From: an uncultured Lachnoclostridium sp.
GTDB taxonomy: Bacteria; Bacillota; Clostridia; Lachnospirales; Lachnospiraceae
Length of the DNA stretch: 64,000 bases
Direction: 5' to 3'
Assembly (NCBI GenBank): GCA_947369165.1
Contig: CANBKJ010000003.1
Span: 1 to 64,000 of the forward strand
Shown here: positions 53,001-61,269 of the stretch, in pieces
How the letters are laid out: each line of letters opens with the position of its first letter
Numbering within the stretch: the first letter of the stretch is position 1
Notes under the pieces: model-generated
The model's input: the letters and a program-made list of their open reading frames with translations, nothing else
Told to the model about the DNA's origin: nothing
Database searches by the model: none
Program-made: the position numbers and the translations under genes

Positions 53001-53214
53001 AACTCATATCCACACTGTACGCTTCAAATTTAACGGCAAAGATCGACTTGATCACCAGCGCCGCCCCTAACAACAGCAAAAGATTAAACCACTGGGGGCG
53101 CATATTCTTCCTGGCCAGTACCATCTTTCCCTTTACTTCATTATCAAACCATAGCAGATACAGTACCGCCAATACGGTGACCATGATCACCACAACTGTT
53201 ATCATATCATACAT
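50026..53214 (-). CDS. Double GT-C membrane glycosyltransferase with PMT domain
   Basis: About 1062 residues. Residues 1-430 are a multispanning GT-C half (VDMSCFRAWSDMIYDNG, then GNGYPPGYMFVLWL and MHERYLFPGI). About 500-620 is a beta-sandwich resembling discoidin repeats (ILDFGDKKNISNLYSFTGTYEGR), flanked by basic linkers. The rest is a PMT/GT39 half with FDEVYHARTAYEMIHG and THPPLGKIFISLGV, where the Asp-Glu catalytic motif is visible. PMTs transfer mannose from polyprenyl phosphate to protein Ser/Thr. ATG 53214 follows AAAGGAATAAAATT and lies after the rhomboid stop. Targets unknown; a glycosylated surface protein is likely. Confidence 0.82.
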   Translation of the reverse strand: MYDMITVVVIMVTVLAVLYLLWFDNEVKGKMVLARKNMRPQWFNLLLLLGAALVIKSIFAVKFEAYSVDMSCFRAWSDMIYDNGISKFYYVDEGNGYPPGYMFVLWLMAVVRHIFGVDTGSQTAEYLIKLFPMLCDLGAGAVLYLLAKRRFSEGMSLMICAIYVLNPMVVADSSMWGQVDSVFTLTILLTCWLCMEEKRIPAYFVFCLGALLKFQTIMFAPILIFTIIEQVFLRDFTVKKMLRDLAGGLGAIASMFLFAVPFGLDVVVPKYVNSLGLFEYCTVNAYNFWAIVGKNWVEQTNKFLFVKCQTWGSIAIVASVLLSGFVFYKMKEDKSKYFLSMAVLISFVFLFSVRMHERYLFPGIVLVLAGFILRPCKELFWVYVGLSVAQFVNIVHVYHYFMELGTTGPEGYTIGATAVLTIFMAGYLLYASLRKGEIVYEPELQQGKMKKRKNSQENTRKEDKRVKFTITPSRAADKMGKVDFIVLFAIMIVYSCFALYDLGRMSAPETAWKSTQNGSQIILDFGDKKNISNLYSFTGTYEGRNFQVEVSDDGMNYTTAGTMSAGDVFKWNDVRFVGETEEAETQPFQVNTRYLRMTLLHNEAMLNELVFKDTSGEYIVPQNASQYPELFDEQDEFDPELGFRSGTYFDEVYHARTAYEMIHGLRSYENTHPPLGKIFISLGVRAFGMNPFGWRIVGTLFGIGMIPFIYLFGKRLFRRTWVAGVVTALFTFDFMHFTQTRIATIDVYGTFFIIAMFYFMYCYAQTSFYDTDFKKTLIPLGLSGLMMGLGCASKWTAMYAGAGLAVFFFAILFKRYMEFRIARDNPRGETAGISHSHIVEVFQKNMWKTLAFCVLFFVVIPGVIYLMSYIPFRGDTVGEGLWSRMIANQQSMFDYHSSLKEGHPYSSTWYEWPTMIRPMFYYCNTVAGELKEGISAFGNPLVWWAGIFAFIYMIYRCAAKKDSISLFLIFAYLVQYLPWVLVPRCTFSYHYFPSVPFVALMLGYTMYCFIGENKNKRWLAFAYCAAAIALFLLFYPVLSGQPVSADYVNDGLKWLKDWVLIY

Positions 53215-53218
53215 AATT

Positions 53219-54166
53219 TTATTCCTTTCGCTCATTCGTGTCGTTTATTCCAGCCTCTCCCCGTCTTACGTGTTCATGGGTAAAGAGATGATCGGAACAA
53301 TATTCATAATTTCCCTCACATTTAGAACAGAAACGAAACTCCAGATTGGGAGAATCCTTCTCCGTCCGCCCACAGACAGCACACCGGTGTCTCGGTCCGG
53401 AAGAATGCTGCTGTGCCGTATTACGGTATACCACCCGTCTCTTTTTCTGCCGCATCGCTGCCCCAAATCCTTGAGGATTTCTGGCGATCAGATAAAAGAT
53501 AACAAAATCGACGAGCGCTGCTACAATCAGAAGCATACTCATAATACTCTGGAAATGCCCCCTCTGGATACATTTCACGATCTGTATAGCATTAAAGCCA
53601 AGATAGAGATATCCAAGCCACTTCGCCTTCACCGGAATGATAAAGTTAAAGTAAAACCTCGTCTCCGGAAATAAAAAGGCAAATACGAGAAACAGGGATA
53701 GATTCAGGTTGTCCAGACTGATCACCATGGCGAGGCCCATGCCAATAGCGGAGGCAAACACACTGCCGTTGGCATTCAAAAGCACCAGATAATAACCGAA
53801 AGCAGCCAGGATCGTCAGCAGAATTCCGGTAAAATAAAAAGCATTAAACCGGAAGCTTCCCCAGATCCGTTCCAGTACGCTTCCAATGCTGAAATAGACA
53901 TAGAGACTGATGGCATAAAATATAATATTGATAAAAGCCGTTCCACCCCCCTGCAGACTTATCGAAGGATAGAGTACAAAAGTCACCAGGCGCCACACCT
54001 GTCCATGCAGGATCTGGGAGATATCCAGACTCAGATAATTCAGATAGAGCCCCTGGTCAAACAGCCCCAAAAGGGTCCCCAGAATGCTGATGCCCACCAC
54101 ATACCGCATGAGGCCGCGAATGGCATACCTTCCAAACTTTCGTTCCATTTTTGCAAACCACTTCAT
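53219..54166 (-). CDS. Rhomboid-fold membrane protein with C-terminal zinc-binding tail
   Basis: 315 residues. Six hydrophobic segments (about 15-230) follow a rhomboid-like order with the typical LHGQVWRLVTFVLYPS loop. I see neither the catalytic GxSx serine nor the partnering His-rich TM6, so it is probably not a protease (Der1/iRhom-like). A Cys/His-rich tail (CAVCG, CSKC, YCSDHLFTHEH) looks like a zinc ribbon. ATG 54166 follows GAGGTATAAAAC. It lies between corA and the glycosyltransferase, in the same direction. Confidence 0.75.
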   Translation of the reverse strand: MKWFAKMERKFGRYAIRGLMRYVVGISILGTLLGLFDQGLYLNYLSLDISQILHGQVWRLVTFVLYPSISLQGGGTAFINIIFYAISLYVYFSIGSVLERIWGSFRFNAFYFTGILLTILAAFGYYLVLLNANGSVFASAIGMGLAMVISLDNLNLSLFLVFAFLFPETRFYFNFIIPVKAKWLGYLYLGFNAIQIVKCIQRGHFQSIMSMLLIVAALVDFVIFYLIARNPQGFGAAMRQKKRRVVYRNTAQQHSSGPRHRCAVCGRTEKDSPNLEFRFCSKCEGNYEYCSDHLFTHEHVRRGEAGINDTNERKE

Positions 54167-54189
54167 GTTTTATACCTCATTTCTTCACA

Positions 54190-55116
54190 CTAAAACAGAT
54201 TCTTCTTCTTGAAAAAGAGCACCACCAGAGATGTGACCACCAGGGTACAGGCCGTGATGATAAAAAAGCCAAAGGGACTGTGCCCCAGCGGAATATTATC
54301 AAAGTTCATTCCATAAAAACTGGCGATCATTGTAGGAATGGACATCACAATCGTAACCGTAGACAAAAATTTCATTACCACATTCAGATTGTTGGAAATC
54401 ACGGAAGCGAAGGCATCCATCATACCGCTGAGAATCCCACTGTATATGTTGGCCATCTCGATGGCCTGCTTATTTTCGACAATGACGTCTTCGAGCAGCT
54501 CCTCATCCTCAGGATATTTTTTTACTTTTTCCGTCCGCAGCAATTTTTCCAGCACCGTTTCATTGGAACGCAGAGATGTGGTAAAATACACCAGGCTCTT
54601 TTCCAGCTCCAGAAGCTCGATCAATTCTTTGTTCTTCTGGGAAATATGGAGCTTTTCCTCAATCTGTTCACTCTTGCGGTCGATGATCCTCAGATATCTC
54701 AGATAGGAGGTGGCATTGCGGTACAGGATCTGAAATACAAATCTTGTCCGCTTAAAAGTAAAAAATTCTTTCACCCGGTTATTCATAAATGCTTTGAGTA
54801 CCGGCGTCTCCTCTAAGCATACCGTCACGATCAATTGTTTTGTCATATAGATGCCGAGAGGAATTGTAACATACCTGTCCTTTTCGTCCAGTGATGGAAT
54901 ATCCACCAGCACGACTACATAAACATCCTCCAGTTCGATACGTGACCGCTCCTCATCATCCAGTGGCGCCCTCAGGTCATCGATGTCAATCCCCGTCTCC
55001 TGCACCACCTGCTGGAGCTCTTCGTTGGTAGGTTTGGTAAGTGCTGCCCAGCACCCTTCAGAAAACTGGTCACTTTCCTGGAGCTCATCCTCCACGGTCT
55101 GAAAAATCTGCAGCAT
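54190..55116 (-). CDS. CorA-family magnesium transporter
   Basis: 308-residue channel for Mg2+ (or Co2+). A large helical cytoplasmic domain precedes two C-terminal membrane helices. The selectivity motif YGMNFDNIPLG (about residues 270-280) is present, and a basic FFKKKNLF tail ends the protein. ATG 55116 follows AAAGGAGGAGAGGAC. It has its own strong promoter and a leader hairpin. Confidence 0.93.
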   Translation of the reverse strand: MLQIFQTVEDELQESDQFSEGCWAALTKPTNEELQQVVQETGIDIDDLRAPLDDEERSRIELEDVYVVVLVDIPSLDEKDRYVTIPLGIYMTKQLIVTVCLEETPVLKAFMNNRVKEFFTFKRTRFVFQILYRNATSYLRYLRIIDRKSEQIEEKLHISQKNKELIELLELEKSLVYFTTSLRSNETVLEKLLRTEKVKKYPEDEELLEDVIVENKQAIEMANIYSGILSGMMDAFASVISNNLNVVMKFLSTVTIVMSIPTMIASFYGMNFDNIPLGHSPFGFFIITACTLVVTSLVVLFFKKKNLF

Positions 55117-55148
55117 GTCCTCTCCTCCTTTACCAGTATTTTTATTCT

Positions 55149-55175
55149 GGCGGCAGTCAACTCTTCACTGCCGCC
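55149..55175 (-). promoter_or_regulatory. corA leader hairpin
   Basis: On the minus strand GGCGGCAGT pairs with ACTGCCGCC across nine bases, perfect, between the promoter and the start codon (33 bases upstream). It is not followed by a T-run. It may modulate translation or mRNA stability. Confidence 0.5.
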
Positions 55176-55200
55176 GGATTCTCTTCGCACAGATATTAAT

Positions 55201-55229
55201 ATTATACGTTTTCGCCCTCTCTTTGTCAA
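55201..55229 (-). promoter_or_regulatory. Consensus sigma-A promoter of corA
   Basis: On the minus strand TTGACA (55229-55224), 17 bases, TATAAT (55206-55201), a perfect match at both boxes. It starts about 100 bases before the ATG and would serve the corA-rhomboid-glycosyltransferase group. Confidence 0.85.
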
Positions 55230-55240
55230 ACATTAACCAC

Positions 55241-55945
55241 TTATCTCACTGTTTTTTTCGGAAGATATAGTACCACATCATCTCCGAGGACGATCTGGTC
55301 CAGATTATTATTCTTAATAAATTCTTCCCAGTTTACTCCATATTCTTTCAGTATGTCCCCAAGGCTGCGTCCTCCCGTGGTGATATAGATCTCCACGTCG
55401 TCGTCATCCCTGTCGTCTCTGTCATCCTGATCCAGCTTTTCTAATTCTTCTTCCTGGCATACCGGACAGCCTCCCTCACGAAATCCTCTGGAGTCCATCC
55501 GGGAATCCTCCGATATGTTTTGGCTTTCCATACGAGCCGAACTTCCACTTCTCTCCATGAACTCTTCCTGATTCATATTCTGGTTCATGTTCTGATTCAT
55601 GTTCCGACCCATCTCCCGGTTCATATCCCGGCTCATATCCTGGTCCATCCCACGGTCCATATTTCTCTCCATGTCGCGTTCCGTATTCATCGGCATCCTC
55701 TCTGGTTCTCCCTGCATACCTTCGTTTTCTCTCGGCATCGCCTGTACCGGCATACAGATCATTCCGTTGTAGGGCCTTACCACCGGGATGCAGATCTCCT
55801 GCCCTACCTGGAGATTGTAGACATCCACATAAGGGTTCGCCCGAAGGATCAGTGCCAGAGGCACCCGGTATCTTCTGCTGAGCTGATACAGAGTTTCCCC
55901 CTGTTTTATAACATGCACCATGCCATTACAGTAACGCTTATTCAT
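55241..55945 (-). CDS. LysM protein with Met/Asn/Arg/Asp-rich middle
   Basis: 234 residues. An N-terminal LysM domain (about 10-55: HVIKQGETLYQLSRRY, PVQVGQEICIP) should bind peptidoglycan or spore cortex. A low-complexity part (about 85-130) is built from short units such as RDMERNMDRGMDQDM and NMNQNMNQ. A CPVC pair and an acidic run (DDRDDRDDDD) follow. The last 45 residues resemble a second LysM (GRSLGDILKEYGVNWEEF). There is no signal peptide, as in spore-coat SafA-like proteins. ATG 55945 follows GGAGGGAAAAT. Confidence 0.78.
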   Translation of the reverse strand: MNKRYCNGMVHVIKQGETLYQLSRRYRVPLALILRANPYVDVYNLQVGQEICIPVVRPYNGMICMPVQAMPRENEGMQGEPERMPMNTERDMERNMDRGMDQDMSRDMNREMGRNMNQNMNQNMNQEEFMERSGSSARMESQNISEDSRMDSRGFREGGCPVCQEEELEKLDQDDRDDRDDDDVEIYITTGGRSLGDILKEYGVNWEEFIKNNNLDQIVLGDDVVLYLPKKTVR

Positions 55946-56065
55946 ATTTTCCCTCCATCTTTGCACCATTCACAGCGGCGCAGCAAATTTATTTTCATCT
56001 CTAACAATATATTCCGTCATAAAAAAAAGGTACCGGGCATACATTTATTGTTAATTTTTATTTTA

Positions 56066-56094
56066 TTTACAAATGACGAATTTTGTCGTATACT
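56066..56094 (+). promoter_or_regulatory. Sigma-A promoter of the activase gene
   Basis: TTTACA (56066-56071), 17 bases, TATACT (56089-56094), about 85 bases before the ATG. Confidence 0.65.
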
Positions 56095-56184
56095 ATAGTG
56101 TGGTTAAAATCTATTATAAATAAGAAAGAAAATGTTTCTGATCCAGAGCCAGACGCTTCGGATCAGATAAAATGGGAGGAAATC

Positions 56185-59100
56185 ATGAACAGAGTAGGTA
56201 TTGATATTGGTTCTACCACGGTTAAAACAGCCATTCTGGATGAATCAGGCGCCATCGTATTTTCTGCTTATGAAAGACATTTTGCTAATATACAGGAAAC
56301 ATTAAAAAACATAATCAGCCAGGCAAATGAAACTCTGGGAGATATCGAGATTGCTCCGATGATTACTGGTTCCGGCGGACTGGCCATTTCGAGGTATCTT
56401 GACATTCCTTTTGTCCAGGAGGTTGTTAGTGTGGCAACATCCTTAAAAGACTTTGCTCCCCAGACCGATGTTGCCATCGAGCTGGGCGGCGAGGACGCCA
56501 AAATCATATATTTTACCGGCGGTATCGAACAGAGAATGAACGGAATCTGCGCCGGCGGCACTGGTTCTTTTATTGACCAGATGGCAACACTCCTGAAAAC
56601 GGACGCTGCAGGATTGAACGAGTATGCCAGGGACTACAAAGCCATTTACCCCATCGCGGCGCGCTGCGGCGTATTTGCCAAATCCGACATCCAGCCCTTA
56701 ATTAATGAAGGAGCTTCCAAACCAGACCTGGCTGCCTCCATATTTCAGGCGGTAGTAAACCAAACCATCAGCGGCCTTGCCTGCGGCAAGCCGATCCGGG
56801 GCAATGTAGCCTTTTTAGGAGGCCCCCTTCATTTTCTGACAGAGTTAAAAGCCGCTTTTATCCGGACGCTGAATCTGTCAGAGGATGCAGTGATTGCACC
56901 AGAACACTCCCATCTCTTTGCTGCCAGCGGCGCAGCCATGAACTCAAAGGGAGAGGGTGCCACCACTCTCGGCACCCTTCTGCAAAAGCTAAGCAGTGAG
57001 ATCAATATGGAATTTGAAGTAACCCGTATGGAGCCACTGTTCGCCTCAGAAAAAGAATATGACAGTTTTCTTACAAGACACAGCCGCCACTCCGTGAAAA
57101 AAGAATCCTTATCGGAATATGAGGGCAATGTGTATCTTGGGATCGATGCCGGATCTACAACGACAAAAGTGGCTCTGGTAGGGGAAGACGGTTCCCTTTT
57201 GTATTCTTTTTACGACAATAACAACGGAAGCCCATTAAAGACTACGATAAAAGCCATCAAAGAGATCTACGAGCTATTGCCGGACAGTGCCAACATTGTC
57301 CGCTCCTGCTCCACCGGTTATGGCGAAGCACTGATCCAGTCCGCCCTGCTGTTAGACGAGGGAGAAGTTGAGACCGTATCCCATTACTACGCCGCTTCTT
57401 TCTTCGAGCCGGAAGTGGACTGTATACTGGATATCGGCGGTCAGGACATGAAATGCATCAAGATCAAAAACCACTCCGTTGACAGCGTACAGCTTAACGA
57501 GGCCTGCTCTTCCGGATGCGGTTCTTTTATCGAGACCTTTGCCCGTTCTCTGAATTATGAGGTAAAAGATTTTGCAAAACTGGCGCTCTTTGCCGAAAAC
57601 CCGATCGATCTGGGCTCCCGCTGTACCGTATTTATGAATTCCAAAGTAAAGCAGGCACAGAAGGAAGGCGCTACTGTTGCAGATATCTCAGCCGGTCTCG
57701 CCATCTCAGTCATAAAAAACGCGCTTTTAAAGGTAATTAAGCTCACCGATCCGAAAGATCTGGGAAAAAACGTGGTGGTTCAGGGAGGAACGTTTTACAA
57801 CGACGCCGTATTGCGGAGTTTTGAGAGAGTGTCCGGCTGTGAGGCAGTCCGCCCGGATATCGCCGGAATCATGGGCGCTTTTGGCGCGGCCTTGATCGCC
57901 AGGGAACATTATGATGAGGGGATGGAAACCTCCATGCTTCCTCTGGAAGACATTATCTCCCTGAAATTTGAGAGTTCCATGGCGCGCTGCAAGGGCTGTA
58001 CCAATCACTGTCTCCTGACCATCAACAAATTTACCGGCGGCAGACAGTTTATCTCTGGCAACCGCTGTGAGCGGGGTCTCGGCATGGAGAAACAAAACAA
58101 AGATGTGCCGAACCTCTATGAATATAAAAATTACCGGCTTTTTGAGTACTACAAACCGCTGCCGGCGGACCAGGCTTACCGGGGCAAAGTAGGTATCCCC
58201 CGGGTACTGAATATGTATGAGAACTACCCCTTTTGGTTTACCTTTTTCACGGAACTGGGTTACGAGGTAGTGGTCTCACCTAAATCCAGCCGCAATATCT
58301 ACTCACTGGGTATCGAGTCCATCCCCAGTGAGTCAGAATGCTATCCTGCCAAGCTGGCCCACGGTCATATCATGTGGCTTCTGAAACAGGATGTGAAATA
58401 TATCTTTTACCCCTGCGTACCCTATGAGCGAAAGGAATTTGACGGTGCCGGCAACCACTATAACTGCCCCATTGTCACCTCCTATGGCGAAAATATCAAA
58501 AACAATGTAGAAGAACTCTCGGAGGAAGATATTATTTTCCAGAACCCCTTCCTTTCCTTTGAGAGTGAAAAGATTCTGGCAAATGAACTGGTAAAATATC
58601 TTGGCAGGGAAAATGGCCTCCCCGAGAGTGAGATCCGCAATGCCGCCCATAAGGCATACAACGAGCTCACCGCTGTCAGAGAGGACATCAAGAGAAAAGG
58701 AGAAGAAGTTCTTCAGTGGATGAAGGATAATCACAAGCGTGGAATCGTACTTGCGGGACGCCCTTACCATATTGATCCGGAGATCAACCACGGCATTCCA
58801 GAGCTGATCACTTCCTATGATATAGCCGTTCTCTCCGAAGACAGTATTTCCCATCTGGCCCCTATTGAGCGGCCAACCATCGCCATGGACCAGTGGATGT
58901 ACCATTCCAGGCTTTATGCCGCCGCCACCTATGTACGCACCCAGGAGGATCTGGAAATGATTCAGCTGAACTCCTTTGGCTGCGGCCTGGATGCCGTCAC
59001 CACAGATCAGGTCAACGATATCCTTACAGGTTCTGGAAAGATCTGCACGGTTTTGAAGATAGATGAAGTAAACAACTTAGGAGCAGCCAGAATCCGTATC

Positions 59101-60408
59101 CGTTCCCTGATCTCAGCGGTCAAGGACCGTGCCAGAAAGGGCGTCAAACCACATGTGGAGGACGCTTCTTATAAACGGGTGGTATTTACCGAAGAAATGC
59201 GCAAAAATTACACCATTCTCACGCCACAGATGTCCCCGATCCATTTCGATGTACTCATCCCGGCACTGGCAGCCAACGGATATCAGATGGTCCAGCTTCC
59301 TACTGGCGGTGATGAACTGGACTACGGGCTGAAATTCGTAAACAACGATGCCTGCTACCCCTCGCTGATCGTGGTAGGGCAGATTATGAAAGCCCTGCTG
59401 TCTGGTGAATACGATCTGGACCGCACAGCCGTTATCATTTCCCAGACCGGCGGTGGCTGTCGTGCCACCAACTATATCGGTTTTATCCGCCGTGCCTTGA
59501 AAAAAGCGGGAATGGAACAGATCCCTGTCATCTCCCTGAGCGCCGGCGTGGAGACAAATCCCGGCTTCAAGATCAACTACCGGCTTATCAATAGTGCGAT
59601 CCAGGCGCTGGTTTACGGGGATCTGTTTATGCGGGTGGTATATAAAACCAGACCTTACGAAAAGGTGCCTGGCTCCGTCAACGCCCTGCATGACAAATGG
59701 AAAGAGATCTGTGTGGAAGCAGTAAAACATCCAAATAAATCGGAGTTTCACAAAAATATTCAGGGCATTATACGGGATTTTGACCAGATCGAACTGGACG
59801 AGAGCATCCAGAAACCAAAGGTAGGCATCGTCGGCGAAATCCTCGTGAAATACCTACCCGCCGCCAACAATCATATCGTGGATCTGCTGGAAACAGAGGG
59901 TGCCGAGGCCGTCTGCCCGGATATGCTTGATTTCTTTATGTACAGCGCTTATGACAGCGTATTTAAAGCAGATCATCTCGGTAAACCAAAGACCGGCAAA
60001 CTAATGGGGAAACTTGCGATCTGGTTCCTGGAGCGCTACCGCAAAGTTCTTCGGGAAGAACTGACAAAGAGCCGCCGTTTTGATGCACCTCCGGGAATCT
60101 ATACCCTGGTTGACTATGCGAAGCCCTTTGTATCCACCGGTAACCAGACCGGTGAAGGATGGTTCCTCACCGGTGAGATGATTGAACTGATTCACAGCGG
60201 CGTGCCAAATATCGTCTGTACCCAGCCTTTTGGCTGTCTTCCGAACCACGTGGTAGGAAAAGGTGTGATCAAACAGCTACGGCGTGCTTTCCCGGAGGCT
60301 AATATCGTGGCAGTAGACTACGATCCCGGTGCCAGCGAGGTAAACCAGCTAAACCGGATCAAACTGATGCTTGCCACTGCCAATGAAAATCTAAACAAAA
60401 AAGCCTAA
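56185..60408 (+). CDS. 2-Hydroxyacyl-CoA dehydratase activase, tandem type
   Basis: 1407 residues. Two BcrAD/BadFG ATPase domains in tandem: one starts [15 protein letters not shown], the second [15 protein letters not shown] (about residue 320), each with a cluster-region motif ([21 protein letters not shown]). Then come [10 protein letters not shown], a DUF2229 region ([29 protein letters not shown]) and a HgdB-like C-terminus. It should use ATP to inject electrons into a dehydratase, but no dehydratase subunit is nearby and the role of the long C-terminal part is unknown. ATG 56185 follows GGGAGGAAATC. Confidence 0.88.
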   Translation: MNRVGIDIGSTTVKTAILDESGAIVFSAYERHFANIQETLKNIISQANETLGDIEIAPMITGSGGLAISRYLDIPFVQEVVSVATSLKDFAPQTDVAIELGGEDAKIIYFTGGIEQRMNGICAGGTGSFIDQMATLLKTDAAGLNEYARDYKAIYPIAARCGVFAKSDIQPLINEGASKPDLAASIFQAVVNQTISGLACGKPIRGNVAFLGGPLHFLTELKAAFIRTLNLSEDAVIAPEHSHLFAASGAAMNSKGEGATTLGTLLQKLSSEINMEFEVTRMEPLFASEKEYDSFLTRHSRHSVKKESLSEYEGNVYLGIDAGSTTTKVALVGEDGSLLYSFYDNNNGSPLKTTIKAIKEIYELLPDSANIVRSCSTGYGEALIQSALLLDEGEVETVSHYYAASFFEPEVDCILDIGGQDMKCIKIKNHSVDSVQLNEACSSGCGSFIETFARSLNYEVKDFAKLALFAENPIDLGSRCTVFMNSKVKQAQKEGATVADISAGLAISVIKNALLKVIKLTDPKDLGKNVVVQGGTFYNDAVLRSFERVSGCEAVRPDIAGIMGAFGAALIAREHYDEGMETSMLPLEDIISLKFESSMARCKGCTNHCLLTINKFTGGRQFISGNRCERGLGMEKQNKDVPNLYEYKNYRLFEYYKPLPADQAYRGKVGIPRVLNMYENYPFWFTFFTELGYEVVVSPKSSRNIYSLGIESIPSESECYPAKLAHGHIMWLLKQDVKYIFYPCVPYERKEFDGAGNHYNCPIVTSYGENIKNNVEELSEEDIIFQNPFLSFESEKILANELVKYLGRENGLPESEIRNAAHKAYNELTAVREDIKRKGEEVLQWMKDNHKRGIVLAGRPYHIDPEINHGIPELITSYDIAVLSEDSISHLAPIERPTIAMDQWMYHSRLYAAATYVRTQEDLEMIQLNSFGCGLDAVTTDQVNDILTGSGKICTVLKIDEVNNLGAARIRIRSLISAVKDRARKGVKPHVEDASYKRVVFTEEMRKNYTILTPQMSPIHFDVLIPALAANGYQMVQLPTGGDELDYGLKFVNNDACYPSLIVVGQIMKALLSGEYDLDRTAVIISQTGGGCRATNYIGFIRRALKKAGMEQIPVISLSAGVETNPGFKINYRLINSAIQALVYGDLFMRVVYKTRPYEKVPGSVNALHDKWKEICVEAVKHPNKSEFHKNIQGIIRDFDQIELDESIQKPKVGIVGEILVKYLPAANNHIVDLLETEGAEAVCPDMLDFFMYSAYDSVFKADHLGKPKTGKLMGKLAIWFLERYRKVLREELTKSRRFDAPPGIYTLVDYAKPFVSTGNQTGEGWFLTGEMIELIHSGVPNIVCTQPFGCLPNHVVGKGVIKQLRRAFPEANIVAVDYDPGASEVNQLNRIKLMLATANENLNKKA

Positions 60409-60473
60409 CCGAAAAGCGCCGGCTTCAAAGGTTTCCACAGGAAACCTGCTCCGCACCAGAGATCTATCTGCAA

Positions 60474-60515
60474 AAAACCCTGCTATAAGCAGCATGCCGC
60501 TTATAGCAGGGTTTT
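60474..60515. terminator. Bidirectional terminator
   Basis: AAAACCCTGCTATAAGC and its exact complement (60499-60515) form a 17-bp stem around AGCATGCC. It has A-run and T-run ends and can terminate the activase and the minus-strand gene at 60562. Confidence 0.85.
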
Positions 60516-60561
60516 GCATATACATATCAGATCTCTATCTGGTCAGCCTGACGATGTCTGA

Positions 60562-61164
60562 CTACCCCATATTCGGCTGGCAGAGATTCAATCCTGAGGC
60601 ATCCACAGTAATATCCGCACCATCCGTCGCCACACCGGCTCCCTCACCCTCTTCATCCTCAAGAATGCTATCATATTTTTCCGGATCATCATTCTTTGCC
60701 AGTGCCTGCATGTTCTTGGCTCCCATATAGATATCCCTGTTAAAATCCATGAGAAACTTTTCATCCGAAGCGGGAACGATATCTCCATGCATCATTCTCC
60801 TGGCGATCTCCAGGGCACGCCCCAGATCCTCAAATCCTTCACCGGCAGCCTCCGCTGCTTCCTTCGCCGCCTCTAGATTCTCCTGGTACATCTCCTGAAG
60901 ATTTTTCATCTCCGCTTCCGCTCTCATCTTCTCCAGGTCTTCCTCTGTATAAACGCTTTCCGGCTGTTTTCCCGATAATTCCAGATCCACTCCCTGTACC
61001 CGGTATTGATCCAGAACAGTCTCCGGCCGGTCTGCTTTTACCGAAATCTGGCCACCCTTGACCGTCACCGTCTTTTCTGACTTTGTAGATTTCGCTGGCA
61101 GGGCGGAGCGAAAAACTTCCCGTCCCGCCACAGTACCTCCTGTACCTGTTTTAATTCCTGTCAT
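60562..61164 (-). CDS. Unknown helical protein, 200 residues
   Basis: Not recognised. It begins MTGIKTGTGGTVAGREVFRSALP with no signal peptide. The middle (about 90-145) is strongly helical and rich in Ala/Glu (LEAAKEAAEAAGEGFEDLG). A C-terminal segment has NRDIYMGAKNMQALAKND and an acidic EDEEGEG stretch. ATG 61164 is chosen for GAGGG eight bases upstream. It is downstream of leuA by about 105 bases, possibly in one transcript. Confidence 0.6.
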   Translation of the reverse strand: MTGIKTGTGGTVAGREVFRSALPAKSTKSEKTVTVKGGQISVKADRPETVLDQYRVQGVDLELSGKQPESVYTEEDLEKMRAEAEMKNLQEMYQENLEAAKEAAEAAGEGFEDLGRALEIARRMMHGDIVPASDEKFLMDFNRDIYMGAKNMQALAKNDDPEKYDSILEDEEGEGAGVATDGADITVDASGLNLCQPNMG

Positions 61165-61269
61165 CCATGACACCCTCTTTCCAAACTGACATGCTGCTTT
61201 CAGCGGCACCTCCATATATAACAGTCGATTGCTTCATGCCCTGCACTTTCACACCCGGCTCTACTTTTA

